In this document: one piece after another, positions 1-11,600 of the stretch | Layout of the letters: each line of letters begins with the position of its first letter | Numbering within the stretch: the stretch's first letter is position 1 | Source of the DNA: Candidatus Megaera endosymbiont of Mesostigma viride | GTDB lineage: Bacteria; Pseudomonadota; Alphaproteobacteria; Rickettsiales; Rickettsiaceae | Length of the DNA stretch: 64,000 nucleotides | Direction of reading: 5' to 3' | Assembly: GCA_020410825.1 (NCBI GenBank) | Contig: CP084576.1 | Span: forward strand, 682,001-746,000 | The notes under the pieces: generated by a model | Told to the model about the DNA's origin: nothing | What the model saw: the letters and a program-made list of their open reading frames with translations, nothing else | Database searches by the model: none | Translations under genes and position numbers: made by a program

Positions 1-173
1 ATAACATGGACGTAATCAAAACAGCAGACCATATAATCGATGTAGGACCAGAAGGAGGAGAAAAAGGAGGTAGAATAGTCGTTCAAGGTGTGCCTCAAAC
101 TGTTGCAGCTTGCAACCAAAGCCACACAGGCTTTTATTTAAAAGAATATTTACCCCAAGCTAAATCAGTGTAA
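1..173 (+). CDS. uvrA: UvrA, excinuclease ABC subunit A, C-terminal end (partial)
   Basis: Only the last 56 codons are in the window, read in the frame starting at base 3 and ending at the TAA at 171-173; the start lies off the left edge. The tail reads [19 protein letters not shown] followed by a glycine-rich stretch and GxP. This is the conserved end of the second ABC domain of UvrA, which contains the H-loop region and the DLGPEGG motif of the family. UvrA is the damage-recognition ATPase of nucleotide excision repair and hands DNA to UvrB. uvrC lies 24 kb away in this window. The fragment is too short to judge anything beyond family. Confidence 0.9.
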   Translation, partial: NMDVIKTADHIIDVGPEGGEKGGRIVVQGVPQTVAACNQSHTGFYLKEYLPQAKSV

Positions 174-311
174 CTTTTCTTGCAAATCGTGAACATATTA
201 GAAGTAATAGTTTGATTTATTTCTTTATGATCTAGAGAAAAACAGGTATTATATACAAGTAGGGATATATATTCTAAATAGTACAGCTTATCAATTTTGT
301 TAGGATTAATT

Positions 312-1088
312 ATGACAAGGGTTCTGTTATTGGTAATTGGTTTTATGCAAGCCTCAACCTGTTATGCTAGTAAACCGCATGAATGGCAACTAAACTTTCA
401 AGAAGCTGCTAGTCCAATCATGGCCGAACTCCATTCTTTTCATAATTTTCTTCTTTTTATTATAACAGCCATAGTATTATTTGTATTACTGCTTCTAATT
501 TATGTTATATTCAGGTTCAGCGCAAAACGTAATCCTATTCCAGCGAAATTCACCCATAATATAGCAATTGAAGTTATATGGACAGTCATTCCTATACTAA
601 TACTAATTATTATAACTATACCTTCCTTCCGCATTCTCAAAATGGCTGAACACTCCCCTACCCCTGATGTTACAATAAAAGTTGTAGGATCACAATGGTA
701 TTGGAGTTACTCCTATCCTGATCATGGTAATATTGAATTTGACAGCAACATGCTTCAGGATAAAGATTTAAAACCTGGACAAATTAGGCTTTTAGAAGTA
801 GATAATAGAGTAATTGTCCCACAAGGATCGGTTATAAAGTTCCTAATTACTGCTTCTGACGTAATTCATAGTTTTGCTATTCCGTCTCTTGGTATCAAAA
901 CTGATGCAGTACCTGGTAGAGTCAATCAAACCTGGACCAAAATAGATAAAAAAGGGGTTTATTATGGACAATGCTCGGAATTATGCGGTGTAAATCATGG
1001 GTTTATGCCTATAGCTATTGAAGTAGTAAGCAAAGAAGAATTCCAGCAGTGGGTAGCTAAATCAAAAATGAAACTTAGTATGCAGTAA
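312..1088 (+). CDS. coxB: Cytochrome c oxidase subunit II
   Basis: This is a subunit of the aa3-type terminal oxidase. It takes electrons from cytochrome c through the binuclear CuA centre on the outer face of the inner membrane. The chosen ATG at 312 has AGGA six bases upstream and gives 258 residues with a hydrophobic signal-like start; an in-frame TTG at 297 would add five residues. Two transmembrane helices lie at about residues 45-70 and 90-110. The periplasmic cupredoxin domain carries the aromatic SQWYWSYSYPDH segment and the CuA ligands Cys221, Cys225 and His229 in CSELCGVNHGFMPI. It is the first gene of the coxB-coxA-ctaB group, but here an unrelated acetyltransferase gene sits between coxB and coxA. 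Family identity is secure. Confidence 0.97.
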   Translation: MTRVLLLVIGFMQASTCYASKPHEWQLNFQEAASPIMAELHSFHNFLLFIITAIVLFVLLLLIYVIFRFSAKRNPIPAKFTHNIAIEVIWTVIPILILIIITIPSFRILKMAEHSPTPDVTIKVVGSQWYWSYSYPDHGNIEFDSNMLQDKDLKPGQIRLLEVDNRVIVPQGSVIKFLITASDVIHSFAIPSLGIKTDAVPGRVNQTWTKIDKKGVYYGQCSELCGVNHGFMPIAIEVVSKEEFQQWVAKSKMKLSMQ

Positions 1089-1125
1089 TAATGAATTAGC
1101 AATTTTAAATAACTAACCGTTTTAT

Positions 1126-1743
1126 ATGACTAATCCTAATATTTTATACCCGTTCATTTATCCCAAAATGGTTAAAGAAACAGTGTTTCTTAAAAATTGC
1201 ATTAGTAATCCGAACATTATTATAGGTGATTATACTTATTATCATGATTACACCAGTCCAGAAAGATTTGAGGAAAAAAATGTCAGGAACTGCTTTTTTT
1301 GTAAATTAATTATTGGTAAATTTTGCCAAATAGCGGTTGATACCACTTTTATTATGGATAATTCGAATCATCAGATGGACGGTTTTTCTACGTATCCGTT
1401 TTTTCTTTTTGATAATTGGAAAGATTACACACCAGAATTTCCTTTAAAGGGCGACACAACAGTCGGTAATGACGTGTGGTTTGGCACTGGTTCTGTAATA
1501 ATGCCAGGAGTATCAATAGGTGATGGAGCGATTATCGGCGCCTATAGTATAGTTACTAAAAATGTAGAACCTTACACTATAGTAGCCGGAAATCCAGCAC
1601 ATTTGATAAGAAAAAGGTTTACTGAGGATGTTATTGAAAAATTATTACAAGTAAAATGGTGGGATTGGGAATATGATAAAATTACAAGAAACATTAAAGC
1701 GATAGTAGGAGCTGATATTAAACAATTAGCTGCAGCTGTTTAA
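1126..1743 (+). CDS. Hexapeptide-repeat acetyltransferase, Vat/CatB (xenobiotic acetyltransferase) type
   Basis: A 205-residue left-handed beta-helix O-acetyltransferase of the family that includes streptogramin A (Vat) and CatB-type chloramphenicol acetyltransferases. Family members use acetyl-CoA, act as trimers and are cytoplasmic. Visible marks are the GDYTYY segment, the IGKFCQIA turn, NHQMDGFSTYPF with the likely catalytic His, the hexapeptide run TVGNDVWFGTGSVIMPGVSIG and the VAGNPAHLIRKRF end. The middle, around residues 40-60, is shorter and less conserved than in the paralogue at 16468-17100, which it otherwise resembles over its whole length. It starts 37 bases after coxB and ends 95 bases before coxA, on the same strand, so it probably shares their transcript. 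Substrate is unknown; resistance or modification of a cell-surface or host compound are both possible. Confidence 0.85.
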   Translation: MTNPNILYPFIYPKMVKETVFLKNCISNPNIIIGDYTYYHDYTSPERFEEKNVRNCFFCKLIIGKFCQIAVDTTFIMDNSNHQMDGFSTYPFFLFDNWKDYTPEFPLKGDTTVGNDVWFGTGSVIMPGVSIGDGAIIGAYSIVTKNVEPYTIVAGNPAHLIRKRFTEDVIEKLLQVKWWDWEYDKITRNIKAIVGADIKQLAAAV

Positions 1744-1790
1744 TAGGCAATTAATTTCTTACTGAATTTGTATGATATACAAAAAATTAA

Positions 1791-3413
<1,623 letters not shown>

Positions 3414-3419
3414 ACTACG

Positions 3420-4319
3420 ATGGCCAATATCAATTTACCTACACTATCATACGAGGATAACCTCGGCGGTTCGGTAAAAGATTATTTGATGTTAATGAAA
3501 CCACGCGTTATGTCGCTAGTAGTTTTTACCGCTATCTCAGGTATGCTTCTAGCACCAGGTAATATCCACCCTCTAATTGCATTTGTATCTATTTTATGTA
3601 TAACTATCGGTGCTGGTTCAGCCGCAGCAATTAACATGTGGTACGATAGAGATATTGATGCAATTATGAAACGTACCCAAAAAAGGCCTATAGTTACCGG
3701 CGCAGTAAAAGCTGATGAGGCCCTTGCTTTTGGCATAATTACAGGCACTATGGCCATAATTATGATGGCGGTATCAGTAAATATCATATCAGCCGCCTTA
3801 CTTGCATTTACCATATTATATTATATTTACATCTATACAATTTGGCTAAAAAGAACATCTGTTCAAAATGTGGTAATAGGAGGAGTATCTGGGGCATTGC
3901 CACCAATAATTGGATGGGCCTCAGTTACCGGTAATATATCATGGCAAGCTTTTTCGTTATTTGCTATTATTTTCATTTGGACTCCTCCACACTCATGGGC
4001 GCTTGCATTATATAGGTCCGCGGACTATAAAAATTGCAATATACCAATGATGCCGGTAATCAAAGGAGTATTATATACAAAAAAACAGATTATGCTTTAT
4101 AGTATATTGATGTTTTTTATCAGTTTATGGCCTTATTTTTTAAACATTAGCAGTCACCTGTATTTGATTACTGCCATAATTTCTGGGTTGATTTTTTTAT
4201 ATTATGCAGTTAATCTTTTTGCAGACACAGAACAAAACCACGTAGCTAAAAAGTTATTTTGGTATTCAATATTCTATTTATTCATTATTTTTTTTAGCCT
4301 AATAGCTTTTAAAGTATAG
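3420..4319 (+). CDS. ctaB: Protoheme IX farnesyltransferase (heme O synthase)
   Basis: This UbiA-family membrane prenyltransferase adds a farnesyl group to heme B to make heme O, the precursor of the heme A used by the neighbouring oxidase. The 299 residues contain about nine hydrophobic helices. The prenyl-diphosphate/Mg binding motif [20 protein letters not shown] (NxxxDxxxD type) is intact, as is the second aspartate/[15 protein letters not shown] region typical of CtaB/CyoE. It is placed directly after coxA with a six-base gap, the usual alphaproteobacterial arrangement. The farnesyl diphosphate used would come from the isoprenoid supply that the idi gene at 45757 also feeds. Family identity is very secure. 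Confidence 0.97.
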   Translation: MANINLPTLSYEDNLGGSVKDYLMLMKPRVMSLVVFTAISGMLLAPGNIHPLIAFVSILCITIGAGSAAAINMWYDRDIDAIMKRTQKRPIVTGAVKADEALAFGIITGTMAIIMMAVSVNIISAALLAFTILYYIYIYTIWLKRTSVQNVVIGGVSGALPPIIGWASVTGNISWQAFSLFAIIFIWTPPHSWALALYRSADYKNCNIPMMPVIKGVLYTKKQIMLYSILMFFISLWPYFLNISSHLYLITAIISGLIFLYYAVNLFADTEQNHVAKKLFWYSIFYLFIIFFSLIAFKV

Positions 4320-4347
4320 ATTTTTTTATTGCTTTTTAAAAACATAC

Positions 4348-5013
4348 TTAAAAATCAAGATTTGCATAATCTGTATATGGAACAAACCCAGCTATATGGT
4401 CTTGCAGAATTGACCTAAAACTAGGACGTGATTTTATAATTGCATACCACTGTTTAATAAGTGGGAAATTATCCCATTTTATCTCGCCGAAATAGTCAAT
4501 CGTTGAAATGTGTGAAGCTGCTACTACGTCTGCGCATGTCATTTGTTCTGAGGTTATATACGAATTAGTATTTAACCGAGAGGTCAAATATTTGAAATGA
4601 GGAAGTAAATTTGCTTTAGCTGCTCTTATATATTCACTTCTAGGACCTCCTATCCTTCTAAGAAGACGAATCATTTTTTCTTCGAGGATTAATTTACTTA
4701 CTTCACGATAAAATTTTTCGTTAAACCAGTAAATTTCTTGGCGGATTTTAGTTTTTTCTTTAAGGGTTTTAGGCATTAAGTAGAAATTATCGAATTTTTC
4801 GCTTAGAAATTCAGTAATTGCGTAATAACCAATTATAGCTTCTTCCCCAAATATTATTACCGGCAGGGTTGAACCAGGGTTAATTCTAATAAAATCTTCC
4901 CTTCGCTCCCAATAAGCTTCTTTAACCAAACTAACTTCGAGGTTTAACTCGGTTAGATATACCCTAATTTGGCGTGAAAGAGGACATATAGGATAATGAA
5001 AGAATTTGATCAT
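4348..5013 (-). CDS. Glutathione S-transferase family protein
   Basis: A 221-residue soluble protein with the two-domain GST layout: a thioredoxin-like N-terminal domain (about residues 1-78) beginning MIKFFHYPICPLSRQIRVYL, where CPLS sits in the glutathione-site position, a TLPVII cis-proline loop and an EAIIGYYAITEFL helix, then an all-helical C-terminal domain. The Cys at the active-site position suggests a Cys-type (omega- or beta-like) rather than a Tyr/Ser-type GST, though this is inference. It converges on ctaB (28 bases apart) and lies just downstream of rnpB on the same strand. Substrate unknown; detoxification or thiol repair is the family expectation. Confidence 0.85.
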   Translation of the reverse strand: MIKFFHYPICPLSRQIRVYLTELNLEVSLVKEAYWERREDFIRINPGSTLPVIIFGEEAIIGYYAITEFLSEKFDNFYLMPKTLKEKTKIRQEIYWFNEKFYREVSKLILEEKMIRLLRRIGGPRSEYIRAAKANLLPHFKYLTSRLNTNSYITSEQMTCADVVAASHISTIDYFGEIKWDNFPLIKQWYAIIKSRPSFRSILQDHIAGFVPYTDYANLDF

Positions 5014-5052
5014 TTCTCTTTAATTAAATGATATAGTCACAAGAAAGACAAT

Positions 5053-5433
5053 GATGGTCTATAAGCCGGATTCTGTATAGCCAAAGCTACCGCAGTTATT
5101 TATCTAGGATAAATGTTACCATTTACCTCAAGCAACCTACCCGTATAATATCTAGTTACAGACAACTAGGAACTTAAAATAAAATTTCAAGTTCGATTAC
5201 ACCTATTTGATTTTGCTCCTGATGGGGTTTGCCAAGCGGCTCTTGTCACCAAGAAACCCGGTGCGCTCTTACCGCACCATTTCACCCTTACCAAATTAAT
5301 GGCGGTATCTTTCTGCTGCACTTTCCCTAAAACATCCTTAACAATGCTCCGCTGGAGATTATCCAGCATCATGTCTGTATGGAGTCCAGACTTTCCTCGT
5401 CAAAAACTTGACGCAACTGCGCGACCATCACAG
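5053..5433 (-). ncRNA. rnpB: RNase P RNA, bacterial class A
   Basis: On the minus strand the segment begins with TTGCTGTGATGGTCGCGC, has the hallmark GAGGAAAGTCCAGACTCC block near 5380-5400, GGTAAGGGTGAAA and GTAAGAGCGCACCGG blocks around 5260-5290, and ends with the conserved CAGAATCCGGCTTATAG 3' block. These are the P4/J-region and 3' signatures of class A RNase P RNA, the catalytic part of the enzyme that trims tRNA 5' leaders. Ends are estimated: the 5' end from the promoter spacing, the 3' end from the last conserved pairing. A short open frame inside it (5187-5372) is only a by-product of the RNA sequence. Confidence 0.96.
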
Positions 5434-5439
5434 CAAGTA

Positions 5440-5468
5440 ATCTTAAAATTTAAGATTACATCTGTCAA
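5440..5468 (-). promoter_or_regulatory. Sigma-70-type promoter of rnpB
   Basis: Read on the minus strand there is a perfect TTGACA -35 box (5463-5468), a 17-base spacer and a TAAGAT -10 box (5440-5445), which places transcription start near 5433, just before the conserved 5' end of RNase P RNA. The -10 and the spacer fall inside a near-perfect AT-rich inverted repeat (about 5438-5459). Assignment is by sequence and position only. Confidence 0.7.
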
Positions 5469-5498
5469 ATAGAAATATTATAAATGTATAAAATTCCG

Positions 5499-5663
5499 TT
5501 ATAAGAACTGTTTTGCATTAGTAAGCGACATTTGATAATAAAATTTTCTATCAAAAACTTTCCTAAACTTCACTATCCTTGAGGTTATTAACTATCGGCC
5601 GCTTTGCAAAAAGCTGATCAAAATTTCTGGACTTCCAAATTCACTTTTAAATAGTTTTGATAC
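5499..5663 (-). other. Possible decayed coding fragment between rnpB and the symporter-kinase gene
   Basis: On the minus strand one frame stays readable from 5663 down to a TAA at 5499 with a single internal TAG at 5592-5594. The first half reads FKSEFGSPEILISFLQSGR, which looks protein-like rather than random, and the second half ends MSLTNAKQFL. No start codon or ribosome site supports a live gene. It could be the remnant of a gene or of a rickettsial palindromic element. The remaining bases up to 5682 hold only a weak hairpin (5670-5687) overlapping the next stop codon. Confidence 0.25.
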
Positions 5664-5682
5664 TTAATAGCTAAACTCCTCT

Positions 5683-8523
5683 TTAGCGGCTTTTAATTAC
5701 TTTTGGTAAGGTAAAGCTGATTGTAGTACCCATTCTTTTACTTTCGGCCTTGATATTCCCGCAGTGTACTTCAATAACCTTTTTGCACACCGCAAGGCCT
5801 ACTCCTCTTCCGCCGGCAAAACTTTGGGTTCTAGAACTTACCGTAAATTCTTCAAATACTTCGTCTAATTCACTTGGTGGTATCCCTATTCCCTCGTCAC
5901 TAATGCTAAAGATTATCTTTTCATTATCATTATCCCGTTTGATGCTAATTGCAATAGTTCCGCTTTTGGCATAATTGATACTATTGATGATCAGATTATC
6001 TATCGCCTGGCTTAGGTAGTATTTATCAATATTTAAGATGATCCCCTCTTCAATATCCAGCTGCCAGTTTCGTGTTCTTTTCTCCGGTCCTTCTCGCCAG
6101 TGAATAGTACTTTCTTCCTCATTCTCATATAGCTTGCGGCAAAGTGCAACCCTATCCTCTACTAGCTGGCTAAAATCCGTCTCTGCTAGTTTTAAGTCAT
6201 AACTTGGTTTATTTAATTTTGAGAGGCTTGATATATTCGAATCAAATACCTCAAGACGAAGCGAGCTATCTAATATCGTTTTAGCTGCTACTTTTCGCTG
6301 CTCATCATTTAACTTATCATAATCCTGAACCAGTACCTGAGCCATGCTCGATATCCCCGTCATCGGAGCGTGATATTCATGCGTTATATTGCGAATAAAA
6401 CGGCCTTTTAATGCTTCTGCTTCCCTGGTCTGCTCCTTGTACATGTTTATCCGGCCTCTTAGATGCTCGTTCTTTTCTTCAGTTAGCTCCTGATGCTCCT
6501 GTTTTGGTTTCAGGAAAAGAATTAAGGTGCTAATAAGTAATAACAGTAAATAAAATATCTTGAATTGCGATGAGGCGAACTCAACATTATCTAAATTGCC
6601 CGGGTAATAATTATTATAAAACACAGTAACCAAGACAATCCCCGATACAAAATTAAATAACGACCATTGCCATTTACCTAAAGAGGAAATGATAACAACA
6701 TTCATCATAAACACCATTAGCTGTACTTCAGAAAATCCACCAACTAACACCGTTAAAAAGGTAAAGCAGATTAATACCCAGAACATAATCAGATTCCAGA
6801 ATACTCCTACGAATCTGCTTTCTTTCCAGTTCCAAAGCCATAATGGATAGCTAATTAAAATTGCTGAACTGCTAACAGCTATCGGATAAAGGACATCAAG
6901 TATATCTAGGTGCTGAAGTCTATATTCTTCAGGTAATAAATTCGTGGTAGCAAATACAGAAAGCATCACATAAAAGCCGAGTATAGAAATTAACCCATCA
7001 CCTTGAGGATAATTATTCTTATAAACCTCTATCAGGTTAAAGGACTTAATATCTGACCATAACTGCCGTAATCTTCTTCTCCTTTCTTTGCGAACCTGAA
7101 TTAGCCCGCTCTCATCCTTAATCCCAATCCAGCCTCCAGGCTGTTTTAACAAATAATGACTTCCCATTAATACTATCAGATTTACTAACATGCCAGCAGG
7201 AACAGAATTTCCAACTTTAATTTTTAACACATAATCCCATATTAAAACTGTTGACAAACCTGCTGTCATTCCGATTATAACTGATTTCCCACTACTTCTA
7301 AATCCAAGAACTGCCATGATAAATGGTACGCTTACTACAGGCATGTAAAAGGAAGATGCAAAAAGGAATAGTTCTAGTGCTGTCCCATTATTCATAATGC
7401 ACATAATAATAGAGGAAGCACCTATAATCATAGAGATGATCCTAGTAAATAATAATCGATTATCAAATAATTTAATACCTAGAGGCTTACAAAAATCGTT
7501 AACAACTATTACCGCTGTAGAGTTAATATAAGAATCAATAGTAGAGAGAATCATTGCCATAATTCCTGAAAGAAGTAAACCTTTTAGACCAGGTATAAAA
7601 TCAATATCAGAAATAAGGGTGTTTATTACATTATTTGCATCTGCATTTGGATGATTAGCTAGCATCAATATTGCAATCCAACATACTAATAGTACGAGTA
7701 TAAAACAGGTTACAGATGATATACAAAACGATTTTCTTACTTGGCTTACATCCTTAGCCATTGATACTCTTTGGAAAAAAGCAGGGTTAAATGCAGGAAT
7801 CGCACTCCAAGCAAACAGCAATAAATAATGTAAGTTACTGCTATTAGAAAAATCAAATACTTTCTTATAATCAAATAAAGGATTATTTAGTAAAGTATCT
7901 GTTATTGCGCTAGTATTATTAACACTGTTTAGCAAAATATATGCTACTATCGGTATTACTGCACAAAAAGTAATAAACTGAATTATATCGGTAAAAGTAA
8001 CGGATTTTATGCCGCCTAAAGAAGAATAAATGGTTACGATAACACCTGCTATTAATATGCCGTAAATATTAGGGATACCCACATATTCAAAAACTAAAGC
8101 AGAAATTTTTAACTGAATAGCAATAATCCCGCTAACCCCTATAAAACTGGATATTGCCGTAATTATTCTAACTTTCTCACCAAATAACTCTCCCATAGCT
8201 TCTGCTATGGAGAGTTTACCTAAAAACTCTGCCATCCTTGGGGCAAAGAATAAACCAATCAGTAATAAACATAAAGGGTCACTAATTGCTACGACCCAGA
8301 TAAAATATAATCCCTTGCTATAAGATTCTGCAATAATAGTATAAAAAAATTCTCCGCTCACCCAAGTAGCAACTATGGTAGCAACTATGGTTGCCGTGCT
8401 AAAATTTCTGTGACCTACGGCGTATTCTTTTATACTCGTAATACCACGGCTAGAAGATAAACCCAGGAACAAATTAGCTACCAAAAACCCAATAATAATT
8501 AATGAATCTAGTTCAAATGTCAT
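5683..8523 (-). CDS. Sodium:solute symporter (PutP-type) fused to sensor histidine kinase
   Basis: A 946-residue CbrA-like sensor. Residues about 1-450 form a sodium:solute symporter domain of the SSS/PutP family (many transmembrane helices, GGIKSVTFTDIIQF segment); residues about 490-650 add a second set of helices; a coiled linker follows, then a kinase core. The H-box is FIRNITHEYHAPM with the phospho-acceptor at His715, a variant of the usual SHELRTP. The N-box DNLIINSINYA, G1 SDEGIGIPPSE and G2 GGRGVGLAVCKK are intact, so kinase activity is likely. It may couple uptake or sensing of an amino acid-like solute to phosphotransfer. No receiver gene is next to it, so its partner regulator is elsewhere. 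Fusions of this type are known in Rickettsia and Pseudomonas (CbrA). Confidence 0.9.
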   Translation of the reverse strand: MTFELDSLIIIGFLVANLFLGLSSSRGITSIKEYAVGHRNFSTATIVATIVATWVSGEFFYTIIAESYSKGLYFIWVVAISDPLCLLLIGLFFAPRMAEFLGKLSIAEAMGELFGEKVRIITAISSFIGVSGIIAIQLKISALVFEYVGIPNIYGILIAGVIVTIYSSLGGIKSVTFTDIIQFITFCAVIPIVAYILLNSVNNTSAITDTLLNNPLFDYKKVFDFSNSSNLHYLLLFAWSAIPAFNPAFFQRVSMAKDVSQVRKSFCISSVTCFILVLLVCWIAILMLANHPNADANNVINTLISDIDFIPGLKGLLLSGIMAMILSTIDSYINSTAVIVVNDFCKPLGIKLFDNRLLFTRIISMIIGASSIIMCIMNNGTALELFLFASSFYMPVVSVPFIMAVLGFRSSGKSVIIGMTAGLSTVLIWDYVLKIKVGNSVPAGMLVNLIVLMGSHYLLKQPGGWIGIKDESGLIQVRKERRRRLRQLWSDIKSFNLIEVYKNNYPQGDGLISILGFYVMLSVFATTNLLPEEYRLQHLDILDVLYPIAVSSSAILISYPLWLWNWKESRFVGVFWNLIMFWVLICFTFLTVLVGGFSEVQLMVFMMNVVIISSLGKWQWSLFNFVSGIVLVTVFYNNYYPGNLDNVEFASSQFKIFYLLLLLISTLILFLKPKQEHQELTEEKNEHLRGRINMYKEQTREAEALKGRFIRNITHEYHAPMTGISSMAQVLVQDYDKLNDEQRKVAAKTILDSSLRLEVFDSNISSLSKLNKPSYDLKLAETDFSQLVEDRVALCRKLYENEEESTIHWREGPEKRTRNWQLDIEEGIILNIDKYYLSQAIDNLIINSINYAKSGTIAISIKRDNDNEKIIFSISDEGIGIPPSELDEVFEEFTVSSRTQSFAGGRGVGLAVCKKVIEVHCGNIKAESKRMGTTISFTLPKVIKSR

Positions 8524-8641
8524 GTTTGTAAGCTTATTTTAAATTGCACAACCAATAGTTGATTTATATACAATATATCAACTTATCATAAAAATAAAAC
8601 AGGAATTTTATACATTCTATTAATTAAGAGGGTAATGTAAA

Positions 8642-11600
8642 TTATGGCGTTTTCATTTTATAATCTATCGAATAGTGCATACCACCACCACCGATTACAA
8701 CTAGAGTTATCGTTATTGTATTATTACCTTGCACTAAATATGGTTTAAGATCAATATTACTCGATCTGTTCCAAGTACACGTATCACCTAAATTCACTGT
8801 TCCTCCAGTAGATTTTGTCAAAGTTGCCGTTCCATTAGAATTATAAGATAATGCCGTAAAATTTCCTATTGAGATATTACCATTACCGCAATTCTGGCTA
8901 GTAGACGGCGAACTATAAACAGCTGTATTATTTACTTTTACTAAAGCAAAATCATCGTTGGCCATGGATGTAATTTTGAAATAATCAATATTACTGACGC
9001 TATCTGGGACGTTAAAAGTTAGTGTAGAAGTATAAGTACCGGCAGATATGACATTTGTTCCGGTATAATCATACAAACCCAGCGTTACATTACCGGAATA
9101 ATTACTTGAATTACTGGTAGTACTTCGTGTGTAATTCGCAGGGAAAGTGTCAGTTCGGCTTAACAGATTAATTTGGTAAGCCTTACACTTAACATTACTA
9201 TATACTCTATTACCTGAGCTATCTTTGGTATATAAACGTGAAAAAATAAATGTCCTATTAGTACCACTAGGGTCTTTATCCGGATCAGTCACGCTTGGCA
9301 CGCACCAACGCTGCAATGGAGCTACTTCAATCCAACCAGTAGCACAGCTACCGGTTGCCATTTGTCCAACTGTTGTTTCTGGCCAGGCAGCATAGCCATC
9401 TTCCTGGCTACTATAATTACTGGTCGCAGGACATTTCGGTTGCGGGATATCAGTACATAAACTCATTTCATATGAAGTCTTATCCCTTATTGCGTACTTA
9501 CTCTTATCATAGTTGTAACCAAAAAGAGCAGTATCTGTGGTACTTGAGCATTCTGTTGCTTGGCATAAATCTGCACCAGTTGGGCTTGTATAGCAATAAA
9601 TACCGGAATTACATGAACGAATAGTAACTCCAGTACCTCCAGAAATAGCTGGCACGCTATCTACGATAGAGGTACACCTACTAGTTTGCTCGGTAGTACA
9701 CCTTGCCGTACCAGGATAAGAAGCTAATTTGGTGAGAAAATTCTGGCAATTTACCACATCATTTACAGGAGTACAATTAACAGAATATGCCCCAGAATCA
9801 GTTACATCGGAATCAAAATGATAATACTGGCTATCCGCCAGCGTTTCCTCTAAACTAGGCTCTGGTAGGTGACGATCACTACTTCTATTAGATATTTGGC
9901 ATAAATCTGCATTTATTGGGCTTGTATAACAGTAAGCACCAGAACCGCATAAATATATAGAAACTCCATTACCTAAACTATTATCAACATTATTAGTGCA
10001 ACCTGTAACTTGCGGAGTAGTTCCACAGCGTATCATACCCGGATATGCCGATAATTTAGCGATAAAATTCTCGCAATTGACAGTATCCCTATTGACAAGA
10101 TTTGTTAAAACGCAAAGTGTTTCATTTTTTGGGCATTTATCAAGATCACGATTTTTAAGACATGCACGTTTACCACCTACATAATATTGATTATTAATAT
10201 ATTCTAGCCCATATAAATAAATAGCGTTCGTATTTACTGATCCATTACTATTAACAGGAAAAATATTATTCAAATAAGTACCGTATAAGCTTCCTGGATT
10301 CGGAGAATAAGATCCAGAAAACGGAGTTGTAGCTAAGGTAGTGTCAGTAACAAAAGAATCAAAGTTATATCCTGCTAAATTTACCGAGCTTTGTAGGTTG
10401 GTAGGATTATAAACCGTCTTTGGTTGAACTATGGCACTGGTTGAATCAGTACCAGAAACAGCCTTTGCCACGAAAGTAGGTGTATAATAGGTACTTGTAC
10501 ATGGAATATCGACATTTGCCGGACTCGTACAATCATAAACCTCTGGTTTTATGAATGGTGCTCTATTTTCACAACCGATCAATATATTTCCACCCCTTAC
10601 ACAGATTTGTTTAGGGTTCTGAGCAAACTTAAATACTGGATCAAATGCCGATACTCGAGAAATAGAAGCAGTATAGCTCGCTGATCTGCCATTTTTATCC
10701 TTAAGAGTAACAGTATCAGAGACAACAGAAGACATATCAGAGCTAGTTTGGATACGGGGAAAAGTAACAGAAACATCAGCTAATTCTGAGGTATTGATTC
10801 CCCAAATCTCTTGGCAAGAAGACGCACTACTAGGACAGTCAGCAAGATCATTCATAAAATAAGATTGCGGAGAAGAAGTAGACCCCATTCTTAAACCATA
10901 TACTATGCGGAAGCCAATTTTATTACAATTAGTCCCAACACAAGTGTTTGGCACAGGTAACGCAGTTCTCACACAAGGAGTATTCCCACCACTACATTTT
11001 GGTAGAATATCAGTTTTAGCAGTAGCCGCATGTAAATCGCTTGCGGTAGGAAAAGTGCCTGAATGTTCTATAACCGCACATTTATCATTATTAATATCAG
11101 TAGTTACATTGTTTGGACATAACGGAACAAAATTTTCATAAGTAATCCTTAGAGAGTTTCTAACAAAATTATTCTCTAAAGCTGATACTACACACGGCTC
11201 ATTTCGAAGAGACGGCAACAAATTACCCCCTGAATCCCTAGAACATATTTTTTGGATATAGGCTGTTTGAAAAGGGGACTGTACTGTCGGACAAAACGGC
11301 GGCGGATATGGCCCCATCGGGATATTTACGCACCCATATACGGTGCTATCAACTGCCCTATTTATTTGACCAATTGCCTTTAAAATAGAGCCTATTGCAT
11401 TACCTATTGTCTCGATTAGCCAACCCACATACCCTAGTAGATCTTTCATCACAGAAGAAAAAGTCGTTTGCCCATCATCACCTTTACCAAAAAGCATGTC
11501 AACTAAAGCACCGAGTAATTGACCAGGAGTCTGGGCGACCTGAACGGCCATATCTAGAAAAAACAGAAGTACTTTTATTACCGGATGTAACGTAGCTGTT

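Noticed and set aside
5187-5372. Open frame of 61 codons on the minus strand
   Set aside because: It lies wholly inside RNase P RNA, whose conserved blocks explain the sequence.
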